From contig CAMDED010000074.1 of assembly GCA_945893365.1 (NCBI GenBank), positions 1 to 35,501 of the forward strand: 35,501 nt of DNA. The letters are read 5' to 3'. Position numbers and translations under genes: made by a program. Every line of letters begins with the position of its first letter. Position 1 is the stretch's first letter. The notes under the pieces were generated by a model. That model searched no databases. It was not told the origin of the DNA and saw only the letters and a list, made by a program, of their open reading frames with translations. Positions 9,029-15,834 of this stretch are shown one piece after another. The DNA is from Candidatus Sulfopaludibacter sp. SbA3 (GTDB taxonomy: Bacteria; Acidobacteriota; Terriglobia; Bryobacterales; Bryobacteraceae).

Positions 9029-9034
9029 CCTCCT
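9029..9034 (-). promoter_or_regulatory. Strong ribosome binding site of hup
   Basis: A perfect AGGAGG lies five bases before the TTG start of the HU gene. It decides that unusual start codon, since no in-frame ATG lies nearby. Confidence 0.85.
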
Positions 9035-9096
9035 GCCCGGCGCTTGCGGAACGAGCCCTTCGAGATTCAACTTCATGATAGGATTGAGTTTACTAC

Positions 9097-9618
9097 ATGT
9101 CAAGCATAGCTTCCCACGCGATGCCTTTCCAAATGTCCGGGCTACCTATAGACAGACGGCAGTTCCGCGGCGCATGTGCGATGTTCGCGACCGGTGTCAC
9201 GATCGTCACCGCGATGGCCGCTGACGGATCGCCGCAAGGCATGACGGTGAATTCATTCACCTCCGTTTCCGCGGACCCGCCGCAGGTGCTGGTTTGCGTC
9301 GATCGCCGCGCGCGCATGCATGATATCTTTTTCGAGGGGTCCTGCTTCGCCGTGAATGTTTTGGACGAATCGCAGCGGGACATCTCCACCCGTTTTGCAA
9401 GCTCCATTGAGGACCGATTTTCCGGTATCGAATGGACCGCGGGTGCAACGGGAGCGCCACTTTTTCCCGGCACGCTGGCGGTTTTCGAATGCGAGGTTCG
9501 GCAACTGGTCGTCGCGGGCGACCACACGATTGTGATCGGCGAAGTCATCCGGCTGGAGGCCGCCGAAGGAAGACCGCTGCTTTTTTTTGGGAGCGGCTAC
9601 CAACGCCTGGGAAACTGA
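9097..9618 (+). CDS. Flavin reductase-like FMN-binding protein (DIM6/NTAB family)
   Basis: A 173-residue protein of the flavin-reductase split-barrel family. These proteins use NAD(P)H to reduce free FMN/FAD for a partner monooxygenase or carry FMN themselves. Visible signatures are FRGACAMFATGVTIVTA, the FMN-contacting GMTVNSFTSVSADPPQVLVCV, FAVNVL in the centre, and the late HTIVIGEV and LLFFGSGY strands. ATG 9097 is taken as start, with a weak AGGA about 12 bases upstream; ATG 9121 also fits and lies nearer the conserved core. No partner oxygenase is visible. It is followed 16 bases later by the phosphatase gene on the same strand. Confidence 0.88.
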   Translation: MSSIASHAMPFQMSGLPIDRRQFRGACAMFATGVTIVTAMAADGSPQGMTVNSFTSVSADPPQVLVCVDRRARMHDIFFEGSCFAVNVLDESQRDISTRFASSIEDRFSGIEWTAGATGAPLFPGTLAVFECEVRQLVVAGDHTIVIGEVIRLEAAEGRPLLFFGSGYQRLGN

Positions 9619-9634
9619 TTCCGCGGGGAACCCG

Positions 9635-10393
9635 ATGATGACTCACGAACTCGAAGTCGCGGTTGCACTCGCGCGAAAAGCCGGCGAGACGACGCTCGGC
9701 TACTGGCGTAGCGGACTTGTAGCCGAAACTAAAGACGACGACTCTCCCGTAACGAAGGCCGACAAAGAGAGCGAGCGGCTCATCGTCCAAGGTCTGACGG
9801 CCGCGTTTCCCGAAGACGGGCTGCTTGGCGAGGAAGGCGCGCGCAGGGAGGCAAAGAGCGGGCGGCGATGGATCATCGATCCGATTGACGGGACGCGCGA
9901 TTTCGTGCGAGGCAATACGGCATGGGCAATTCTGATTGCCCTAGAAGATCGGGGGGAGGTCGTGCTTGGCGTGGCGTATCTGCCCGCCATGGGCGATTTG
10001 TTCCACGCGGTGCGTGGAGGGGGCGCGTTCTGCAACGGCCTGCCGATTCAGGTCTCGAACATCGACCGCATCTCGCAAGCCGTGCTGTGCCTGAACGGAT
10101 TCAACTCCTTGCACCGGTTTCCGTTTGCCGGACTTGTGGAGTGGCTCTCCGGTTTCTGGGCGGTGCGCAGCATGGGCGGATGTCTCGATGCGATGCTTGT
10201 CGCGCGCGGGCAGGCCGAAATCTGGCTCGACAGCAACGGCAAGGCATGGGATTACGCGCCACTCAAGATCATCGCGGAAGAGGCCGGCGCGCGCTTCCTG
10301 AACTTCAATGGTGGCGCGAGCGCCCATGGCGGCAGTTGCATCCTGTGCGTCCCGGGTCTCGAAGCGGAAGTGCGGCGAATGGCCGGGCTGTAG
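9635..10393 (+). CDS. Inositol-monophosphatase-family phosphatase, HisN-like
   Basis: A 252-residue soluble Mg-dependent phosphatase. The metal site is complete: E66 in LLGEEGA, the DPIDGT motif at 82-87 in WIIDPIDGTRDFVRG, and the C-terminal Asp in KAWDYAPLKIIAEEAG. The sequence around the motif and the overall length resemble HisN-type histidinol-phosphate phosphatases, but inositol-1-phosphate or a related sugar phosphate is also possible; no his gene is nearby to decide. The start is taken at 9635 (ATGATG), with GGGGA about eight bases before it; the frame is open further upstream into the flavin reductase gene. The two genes probably form a short operon. Confidence 0.88.
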   Translation: MMTHELEVAVALARKAGETTLGYWRSGLVAETKDDDSPVTKADKESERLIVQGLTAAFPEDGLLGEEGARREAKSGRRWIIDPIDGTRDFVRGNTAWAILIALEDRGEVVLGVAYLPAMGDLFHAVRGGGAFCNGLPIQVSNIDRISQAVLCLNGFNSLHRFPFAGLVEWLSGFWAVRSMGGCLDAMLVARGQAEIWLDSNGKAWDYAPLKIIAEEAGARFLNFNGGASAHGGSCILCVPGLEAEVRRMAGL

Positions 10394-10479
10394 GAAGCGG
10401 CATCAACGGCAAGCCGCCGCACATGGAAGACGCCGCCCAAAGGCCGGCTCTGAGCCTGGACTCGCGTTCACGGGTGGAA

Positions 10480-10817
10480 TGGAGCCGAGGAGGGCCGCCG
10501 CTTCAGGACCGTGTTGGTGCGGTTGGATACCGTCCAGCAGTCTCCGATTGTCCTCGACCTTCAAGATGCGGTGTCGCCTGTGGAAGGCTACATTTTGATC
10601 CGCCAGCGGGCGCCGCACCTGTTCCCCTCAACTCGAGTAGATGGCCGGCACGCGCTCGCACTGGATTTCGGGTACGTCGATGCGGACGCCATCCAGTGTT
10701 CGGCGCCCGAGCAGGACACCGCCCACCTTGGGTCCACGATGGCAAACGGCGGAAGGATCCGAAAGTCTCCATCGCGAACGCCACGATCTCGTCCCAGAAC
10801 CGGGAGTGCGCAATCAA
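10480..10817 (-). pseudogene. Broken MPN/JAB (Mov34)-type gene
   Basis: Read on the minus strand, one frame gives FWDEIVAFAMETFGSFRRLP. A shift near 10742 then leads to another frame with PKVGGVLLGRRTLDGVRI and DVPEIQCERVPA. Together these resemble the start of bacterial MPN/JAB-domain proteins, with Glu/Lys-Val-Gly-Gly-x-Leu-x-Gly as the hallmark. The second frame has an in-frame stop at 10628-10630 and then continues open but with weak resemblance. No copy of the zinc-binding His-x-His motif can be read in the remaining part. The gene therefore looks frameshifted, interrupted and decayed. The assignment depends on two short segments in two frames and is tentative. Confidence 0.4.
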
Positions 10818-11118
10818 TGAGGCCTGCCGGGCCGCTCAGGTCCGACACTCGTGTGAGACGATGGATAGTGTTCAAACCATGAGTTCACCGGTTTTCGCTG
10901 CCTCCGTTTTATCCGGCGCCCGCGCCGCCGTGGCAAGAGTTCGCAACGCGCTTATTCCGGCGAACCGGATTTCACAAAAAGTTTCCCTCCTCGCGGGAAA
11001 CGACTGCCGGCTTCGTGATGAGAACTTCTGAAAACGTCCGGATCCGGACCGCGATTCGAACGGATCCGGCGAGACTGAACAGAGACGTGTAGCCTGTGAA
11101 CGTCAGGTCGGGTCGACT
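10818..11118. other. Gap before cpsB-like gene
   Basis: No gene is supported here. A 56-codon plus-strand frame at 10861-11031 starts with ATG but has no ribosome site and no recognisable family. The sequence CCGGATCCGG-like occurs twice near 11038-11071, separated by about 20 bases, and could form a hairpin. There is no T-run after it, so I do not call a terminator. The promoter of the PHP phosphatase gene should lie here, but I could not place it. Confidence 0.3.
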
Positions 11119-11883
11119 ATGATCGATATTCACAGCCACATTGTTTGGGGAGTGGATGATGGGGCTCGGAATCGTTCTGAGTCTCTTGCCATGCTGAAGA
11201 TGGCCGCCGACACCGGCACTACGGACATCGTCGCAACCCCTCACGCCGACCTGAGGTTTAAGTTCGACGCGGAATTGGTTGCGGAACGAATCCGGGAATT
11301 GGCGGCGGCTACGGGCAACGTTCCGCAAATTCATTCAGGCTGCGATTTCCACTTCAGTTTAGAGAACGTTCAGGCCGCGCTGGCCAATCCGTCCCAATTC
11401 ACGATTAACGGGCTGAGCTACCTGATGGTCGAATTCGCGGACAACTTCATACCGCCATCGGCTGAAGACGTATTCCGCGAGTTTGCCATTCATGGAATTG
11501 TGCCGGTAATTACACACCCTGAGCGAAATCCTATTCTGCAGGGCTCGCACGAACTTCTGCGGAAATGGATTCAGCTGGGATGTCTGGTGCAAGTGACCGC
11601 GCAATCGCTAACCGGCCGCTTCGGGAAGGCGGCTAATCGGACGGCATGGGCATTGCTGCGGAAGAGCCTGGTGCACGTGGTCGCGAGCGATGCTCACGAC
11701 ACTGAACAACGGCCCCCGCGACTCGATCGCGCGTGCAAAATCCTGACGGCGGAAATGGGCGCTGAGGCGGCGAGCCTGCTGCTCGAAGAGAATCCGGCTG
11801 CGGTGATTAGAGGAGAACGAGTGTGGATACAGGCTGCGGTCCCCTCTCCTCCGAAGAAGAAATGGTTCCTTTTCGGCCAGTAG
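11119..11883 (+). CDS. CpsB/YwqE-type PHP-domain protein phosphatase
   Basis: A 254-residue PHP-fold metal phosphatase of the CpsB/CapC group. Related enzymes dephosphorylate the tyrosine kinase that controls capsule or exopolysaccharide chain length. The metal ligands are all seen: H5 and H7 in MIDIHSHIVWGVDDG, H42 in ATPHADLR, the His in VITHPERN, and SDAHD near the C-terminus. It is the only plus-strand gene of the polysaccharide region and converges on the O-antigen ligase gene, overlapping its last 77 bases. The extra C-terminal tail PSPPKKKWFLFG lies in that overlap. No BY-kinase (Wzc) gene is in the window, so the partner is outside or absent. Confidence 0.88.
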   Translation: MIDIHSHIVWGVDDGARNRSESLAMLKMAADTGTTDIVATPHADLRFKFDAELVAERIRELAAATGNVPQIHSGCDFHFSLENVQAALANPSQFTINGLSYLMVEFADNFIPPSAEDVFREFAIHGIVPVITHPERNPILQGSHELLRKWIQLGCLVQVTAQSLTGRFGKAANRTAWALLRKSLVHVVASDAHDTEQRPPRLDRACKILTAEMGAEAASLLLEENPAAVIRGERVWIQAAVPSPPKKKWFLFGQ

Positions 11884-13246
11884 GGGTCTTGCGGCGTCTG
11901 GTGAGCCCAGTCGAGGCGATACCGGCGATCCAGGCGACGGTCAGGGCGTTCGCGTTGCGATACATATTGAAATCCGTAAAGCTGTGTAAGGAAATGGCGG
12001 TTAACGCGGCTAAGCACGCGATGGAAATGTATCGCTCGTCCGGAGAAGTTGCGTAAACGGTTTCGCGGATGGCGGAGTACAGGATCCGGAACAAAAACAG
12101 CGCGCCCGCGGCGAAACCGAAGACTCCGATTTCTGCGAGAACCTGCAAATAGTCGTTGTGCGCGAAGTCGACAGTCTGCATGGGAGCGACAGTCTTATAT
12201 TTCATGAACACCGATTCGTACCCGCCCAATCCACACCCGAAGAGTTGGTAATCCTTCACCAATCCGGTCGTTTCACGCCAAATCTGGGCGCGCGTGTCCG
12301 CGCCGATATCTTCAGTGCGCGCGAGTTCGGAGAACCGGCCGATTAGCGGATCGGTAGGCAGGAAGATAAATCCGAGCGCCACGACGACGGCGACAAGCGC
12401 CGCGGGAAGCCAGCGGCGCCAAAGGGTGATCTTGATCCTCGGCGCGATCTGGGAGTTGCGGAGCGTGACGGCAATGGAGCCGGCGACGAAAGTAGAGGCG
12501 AGCGTGGCGAGGAACGCCATGCGGGAGAGAGAGTGAGTGATTCCGATGAGGATGATGGCGGCGAAGACGAGGACGCCGCAGGCTTTGAGCGCGGGACCCG
12601 CGGGCGATTCCTGACGATGGGGGTCCCGCTGAAGGATGGCCACGGGGTACAGCATGGCGAAGGGGAGAATGAGTTCGAGCAGGGCGGCGTAGTGGTCGCG
12701 GTTGATGTAGGTGCCGGTGGCGAATCCGCCCGCGCCTTCGGCGTATGCCTGGTAGAAACCGAGGGCGCCTTCGAGCGCGCCGATGATCAAAAGGGGCCAG
12801 GCGGCAACCCAGATTCGGCTCTGCTCGCGGAAGCGGAGAGTCAGTTCCCGGACGAGGAGGAAGGTGAGCGCAAGGGAGCCCAGAGTGACGCAGCTCTGCA
12901 GACTCAGCCACGGGACTGCGCTCAGGGTGGCCCAGGCCGGCACTGGCCCTAGAACGGGCTCGGTCGCCTTGAGGAGGGCGTAGCGGGCGGGCGAGAGGAT
13001 ACCGACTAGTCCCGTCGGCAAAGGGCAAACCTGGAAGGCGGCGAGGGCGAGGAAGGCTGCGAGGAGGAAGGAAGTGTGGCGGTCGAGGGCCCGTCCCCTC
13101 GTATTACGTTTGGCCAGGGAATAGATTGCGGCGGCGGCGCCCACACCCCACGCGGTCCAGTTCCAGTTTGGGAGCGCACCGGCATTCTGAAACGCGGCAG
13201 CTCCGAGCGAGATGGTCAGGACCGCGAGAGCGAGGAAAGCGGTCAT
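11807..13246 (-). CDS. O-antigen ligase / Wzy-type polymerase family membrane protein
   Basis: A 479-residue protein with about ten to twelve membrane helices. The O-antigen-ligase-family (Wzy_C) region is recognisable: INRDHYAALLELILPFAML in the middle, a large periplasmic loop with Arg-rich DTRAQIWRETTGLVKDY, then GCGLGGYESVFMKYK and VDFAHNDYLQVLAEIGVFG. That last His-Asn-Asp-Tyr-Leu-Gln-x-x-x-Glu signature is shared by WaaL and Wzy-type enzymes that join lipid-linked glycans. The frame extends to a TTG at 13270, but that lies inside the terminator hairpin of the upstream gene; the ATG at 13246 just after its T-run is preferred. No ribosome site is evident, so translation may be weak or leaderless. 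It is the second such enzyme in the window. Confidence 0.85.
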   Translation of the reverse strand: MTAFLALAVLTISLGAAAFQNAGALPNWNWTAWGVGAAAAIYSLAKRNTRGRALDRHTSFLLAAFLALAAFQVCPLPTGLVGILSPARYALLKATEPVLGPVPAWATLSAVPWLSLQSCVTLGSLALTFLLVRELTLRFREQSRIWVAAWPLLIIGALEGALGFYQAYAEGAGGFATGTYINRDHYAALLELILPFAMLYPVAILQRDPHRQESPAGPALKACGVLVFAAIILIGITHSLSRMAFLATLASTFVAGSIAVTLRNSQIAPRIKITLWRRWLPAALVAVVVALGFIFLPTDPLIGRFSELARTEDIGADTRAQIWRETTGLVKDYQLFGCGLGGYESVFMKYKTVAPMQTVDFAHNDYLQVLAEIGVFGFAAGALFLFRILYSAIRETVYATSPDERYISIACLAALTAISLHSFTDFNMYRNANALTVAWIAGIASTGLTRRRKTPTGRKGTISSSEERGPQPVSTLVLL

Positions 13247-13250
13247 AAAT

Positions 13251-13283
13251 AAAAAAACAGGCAGGCCCAATCGGACCTGCCTG
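13251..13283 (-). terminator. Intrinsic terminator after the PEP-CTERM gene
   Basis: On the minus strand an 8-bp perfect stem (CAGGCAGG pairing with CCTGCCTG, positions 13276-13283 and 13258-13265) encloses a 10-base loop. Seven T residues follow at 13257-13251. It lies 22 bases after the stop of the PEP-CTERM gene and only four bases before the ATG of the ligase gene. Confidence 0.88.
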
Positions 13284-13305
13284 TGGTGCTTAGGCCTATC
13301 GACGA

Positions 13306-14100
13306 CTACTTGCGGCGGCGAAGCACGCCGATGGCGGCGATGCCTATCAATATGAGCGGAATCGTTGAGGGTTCGGGTACGACGGCGCCTTCAACCCGTA
13401 CGTTAATATCACTGCTTTTATCCCATCCGTTGCCGTTAGAGTCGATGAAAATAGGGTCGCCATCATCAAGATTCAAACTATCGAAGCTGATGTAGAAGTT
13501 GTCGGAACTATCTTGCGTCGTCCCGGCTAGCGCGGCGTTGGTAGCGTGGGCGTAGAAGCAGCCAGTCGTGTCGCCGCCGACTTCGCATGCATCCGTTGGA
13601 GTGGCGTCCGCGGCGAAGTTGAACAAGGCGCCGGCAGTCAGCATCAGGCTGTTGATTTCGAACGTAATTCTGTTGATTTGAAAGCATTGCACCCCATCGG
13701 GTGCGAGATAATTGGCGCCGCTGGCAGTATTACAAGGCACGCCGGAGAGCGAAGACTGATAGTATTCCCGAGTAATCACCGGATCTGGCGCTGAAATGAT
13801 ACCAAATGAAACGCCAGTCACGCCTCCGTACAGGACGTAGTTGGTGTATCTAGTGGGGTCTCCCACCATCCATGTGGAGATTCTGTTAATCGACCATTGT
13901 CCGGTAACATAAAAGTTATCGCCGTTGATAAATCCGTCCTGATTTCCCCAGCTGACATTGGAGCGGGCGGCGGGAATTCCGCCCACTCCGCCGTTCGCGC
14001 CGCTTGTGTCGGGAAGTCCCCGGTCTACCAAAATGCTGGCCGACGCCAGCGTGGATCCTAAATTGAGTGCCAAAAACAAAATAAACCGGGAAAACTTCAT
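13306..14100 (-). CDS. PEP-CTERM-sorted exported protein
   Basis: A 264-residue secreted protein of unknown function. It has a signal peptide (MKFSRFILFLALNLGSTLASA, cleavage likely around residue 21). At the C-terminus is a complete PEP-CTERM signal: VPEPST, a hydrophobic helix LILIGIAAIGVL and the basic end RRRK. Such proteins are cut and anchored by an exosortase (EpsH/XrtA type), usually encoded near exopolysaccharide genes; none is in this window. The mature part is rich in Asn, Gly, Thr and Asp with four cysteines, which suggests a beta-rich surface or matrix protein. GGAGG stands about nine bases before the ATG. It follows the FecR-like gene by 20 bases and ends at its own terminator. 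Confidence 0.85.
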   Translation of the reverse strand: MKFSRFILFLALNLGSTLASASILVDRGLPDTSGANGGVGGIPAARSNVSWGNQDGFINGDNFYVTGQWSINRISTWMVGDPTRYTNYVLYGGVTGVSFGIISAPDPVITREYYQSSLSGVPCNTASGANYLAPDGVQCFQINRITFEINSLMLTAGALFNFAADATPTDACEVGGDTTGCFYAHATNAALAGTTQDSSDNFYISFDSLNLDDGDPIFIDSNGNGWDKSSDINVRVEGAVVPEPSTIPLILIGIAAIGVLRRRK

Positions 14101-14120
14101 CGTACGTGATCCTCCGAACG

Positions 14121-14588
14121 TTAGTGGGCGCTGACCGGCGCGGGCCTGGTGCGGCTGGTCGGTGCGTACCGCCCGGGTACAGAATTCTTTTGAACCTGGC
14201 TCGAAACATTGATCACTTCGCCGGGTACGACAGGCACGGCGACGGAATCATGGTAGACTTGTAACGCGGAACTGCGGGCGAACACCTGCATTGAACCCGA
14301 CGACAATCGCAGGGTCAGCCCGGCGCCGGCGTTCTCGACTTTCGCAGTGGACCCCTTTTCAAGCGTGACGCGGGACCCGTCGCGAAGCGAAAGGGTCGCC
14401 GATGAGGTTGAGGTCGCGATCTCATCGCCTGACAGCACAGGCCAGGAAGGTACACCTGCGGATTTTACAATCACACCGCGCATAGCAAAGGACCCGCTGC
14501 TGGAGACGGTCGCAACGGGAGAAGCTCCGAATACCACACCGGCAACTACGGACAAACCGGCGAGCTTCAAAAAAAGCCTTACTATCAT
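14121..14588 (-). CDS. Exported FecR-like domain protein
   Basis: A 155-residue protein with a signal peptide (about residues 1-22, ending VVFGASP). A FecR-like beta domain follows, marked by VLSGDEIATSTSSATLSLRDGSRVTLEKG, the usual repeated pattern of an Asp-Gly-Ser-x-Val/Leu turn. There is no anti-sigma helix or membrane anchor, so it is not a FecR regulator. Single FecR domains of this kind occur in exported proteins of exopolysaccharide and PEP-CTERM loci, where their role is unknown. AAGGAG lies about ten bases before the ATG. Only 20 bases separate it from the PEP-CTERM gene, so the two are probably co-transcribed. The C-terminal 25 residues are Pro/Arg/Ser rich and of no clear function. 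Confidence 0.7.
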   Translation of the reverse strand: MIVRLFLKLAGLSVVAGVVFGASPVATVSSSGSFAMRGVIVKSAGVPSWPVLSGDEIATSTSSATLSLRDGSRVTLEKGSTAKVENAGAGLTLRLSSGSMQVFARSSALQVYHDSVAVPVVPGEVINVSSQVQKNSVPGRYAPTSRTRPAPVSAH

Positions 14589-14608
14589 CGAGTGGACTCT
14601 CCTTTACA

Positions 14609-14637
14609 ATGCTACTTTAAAAAGGCTTACGCGACAA
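14609..14637 (-). promoter_or_regulatory. Possible sigma-70-type promoter for the FecR-like/PEP-CTERM pair
   Basis: On the minus strand TTGTCG (14637-14632) and TAGCAT (14614-14609) are separated by 17 bases and lie about 20 bases before the start codon. Both hexamers match the consensus only partly. The AT-rich 112-base gap is the only place a promoter for this pair could sit if it is not read from upstream. Confidence 0.3.
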
Positions 14638-14700
14638 GTAAAATTGCCGATGTCATACCGAGGTAAGCGCTGTTTTCGGCCGTACTTTACCTCTTTTGTA

Positions 14701-15825
14701 CTAGTACTGGCTAGAGCTCACCACTGGAGCCAACTTGACGGACTCGACCCACGCGCTCCCTTCGATTTTGTTGTCGAATTTCTCGCTCGGCCTCCGAACT
14801 ACTGCAACGCGGACAGAGCGGGGCCGGGTGGTGGTGAACTCGAGGTCGACGGTGGTTCGGCCGTTAGTTCCGGTGATCGGCTCGGACACGAGCCCCATGT
14901 CGGCGACAGCCAAGCGAACGCCCTCATTCGTGGTGATGCCCTCCGTTTTGATATGCATGGACAGGCGATACCGGCCTGGTCTGGAAATCACCGCGGTTTG
15001 GAAAAGGCCGTAGTAGTCGACATTGTCCTTTCCGTGGAACGTTATGCGGACGCCCTGGTGGCCGCGAGCGGTTTCGAATACGCCGGGCTCACTGCGGAAG
15101 TGCCAGTCGAGCGGGCCGGGCAGCGGCTCGGAGTTGAAATTGCCGTTGTAGAGCAGGTTCTGCGCCGGATAGTCGCTGCGCCGATCTCCGAGAAACCTCG
15201 CCCATGTCGACTGAGCTAAATCCCAGGACTGCCTGTCAAGGAGGAATTCGACATACTGGGCGGCGAGCGGTGCGTCGGCGTAGCCGGCGGACGCGATGCG
15301 CCTCCATGCAAGGTTGGCGGCAGTCGCGTTTTTGACCGCGATCTGGTGAGCGAGCCATGCGCGCGTGGTTCGGCTCTGGCCGCCGATCGCCGCCAGGACG
15401 CGTTCGGGATCTTCGACGATCCGGTCGAAATAGTTGAACAGTACCTCGTCATAGTCTGGAACGGTCTGGAGGACGCGAGCAGCGGACCGGAGGGCCGCCG
15501 CGTAGTCGTTGCGGAGGAAGCAGAAGTTGGCGTGACGGACCCAGATCGCCGGGACGTAGGGGGCCAATTCCAGGGCCCGATCCATGCAGTACCGTGCCTG
15601 TTTCGACTGACCGGATTCGGGTAGGGCCTCTCCGAGGTCGGCCCAATAGTAGGCATTTGCATTATCGCCGCGCAAGGCCCGACGGAAGAGGTCGACCGCT
15701 GTGGCGGTATCTCCGTTTTCGAAAGCGGCGGACGCCTGGACGGAGGGGTCGGTGGCATAGAGGGCAAGCCACGCGGCCACGGCGCACAGACACAATCCAG
15801 CGAAAGCCAGGGCGACTGATTTCAC
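14701..15825 (-). CDS. TPR-repeat protein with C-terminal jelly-roll-like domain
   Basis: A 374-residue protein. A hydrophobic N-terminal segment (residues about 4-24) anchors or exports it. TPR-like helices follow, for example AAFENGDTATAVDLFRRAL and YYWADLGEALPESGQSKQA, at about 33-200. From about 225 the sequence changes to strands (LLYNGNFNSEPLPGPLDW, FHGKDNVDYYGLFQTA, YRLSMHIKTEGITTNEG) that look like a carbohydrate-binding-module-type jelly roll. It sits nine bases after the WecA-like gene. A role in periplasmic polysaccharide assembly is inferred from this position. I do not recognise a named family. Confidence 0.65.
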   Translation of the reverse strand: MKSVALAFAGLCLCAVAAWLALYATDPSVQASAAFENGDTATAVDLFRRALRGDNANAYYWADLGEALPESGQSKQARYCMDRALELAPYVPAIWVRHANFCFLRNDYAAALRSAARVLQTVPDYDEVLFNYFDRIVEDPERVLAAIGGQSRTTRAWLAHQIAVKNATAANLAWRRIASAGYADAPLAAQYVEFLLDRQSWDLAQSTWARFLGDRRSDYPAQNLLYNGNFNSEPLPGPLDWHFRSEPGVFETARGHQGVRITFHGKDNVDYYGLFQTAVISRPGRYRLSMHIKTEGITTNEGVRLAVADMGLVSEPITGTNGRTTVDLEFTTTRPRSVRVAVVRRPSEKFDNKIEGSAWVESVKLAPVVSSSQY

Positions 15826-15834
15826 TCTACTAAA

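Noticed and set aside
9922-11031. A 369-codon plus-strand frame with many Arg, Gly and Cys
   Set aside because: Its first half is another frame of the phosphatase gene, and the rest runs through the MPN remnant; it has no family features.
10861-11031. Small plus-strand frame of 56 codons starting with ATG
   Set aside because: It has no ribosome site, no recognisable family and an ordinary composition; too weak to list as a gene.
13247-13270. TTG start for the ligase-type gene
   Set aside because: The codon lies inside the loop of the upstream terminator hairpin; ATG 13246 is more plausible.
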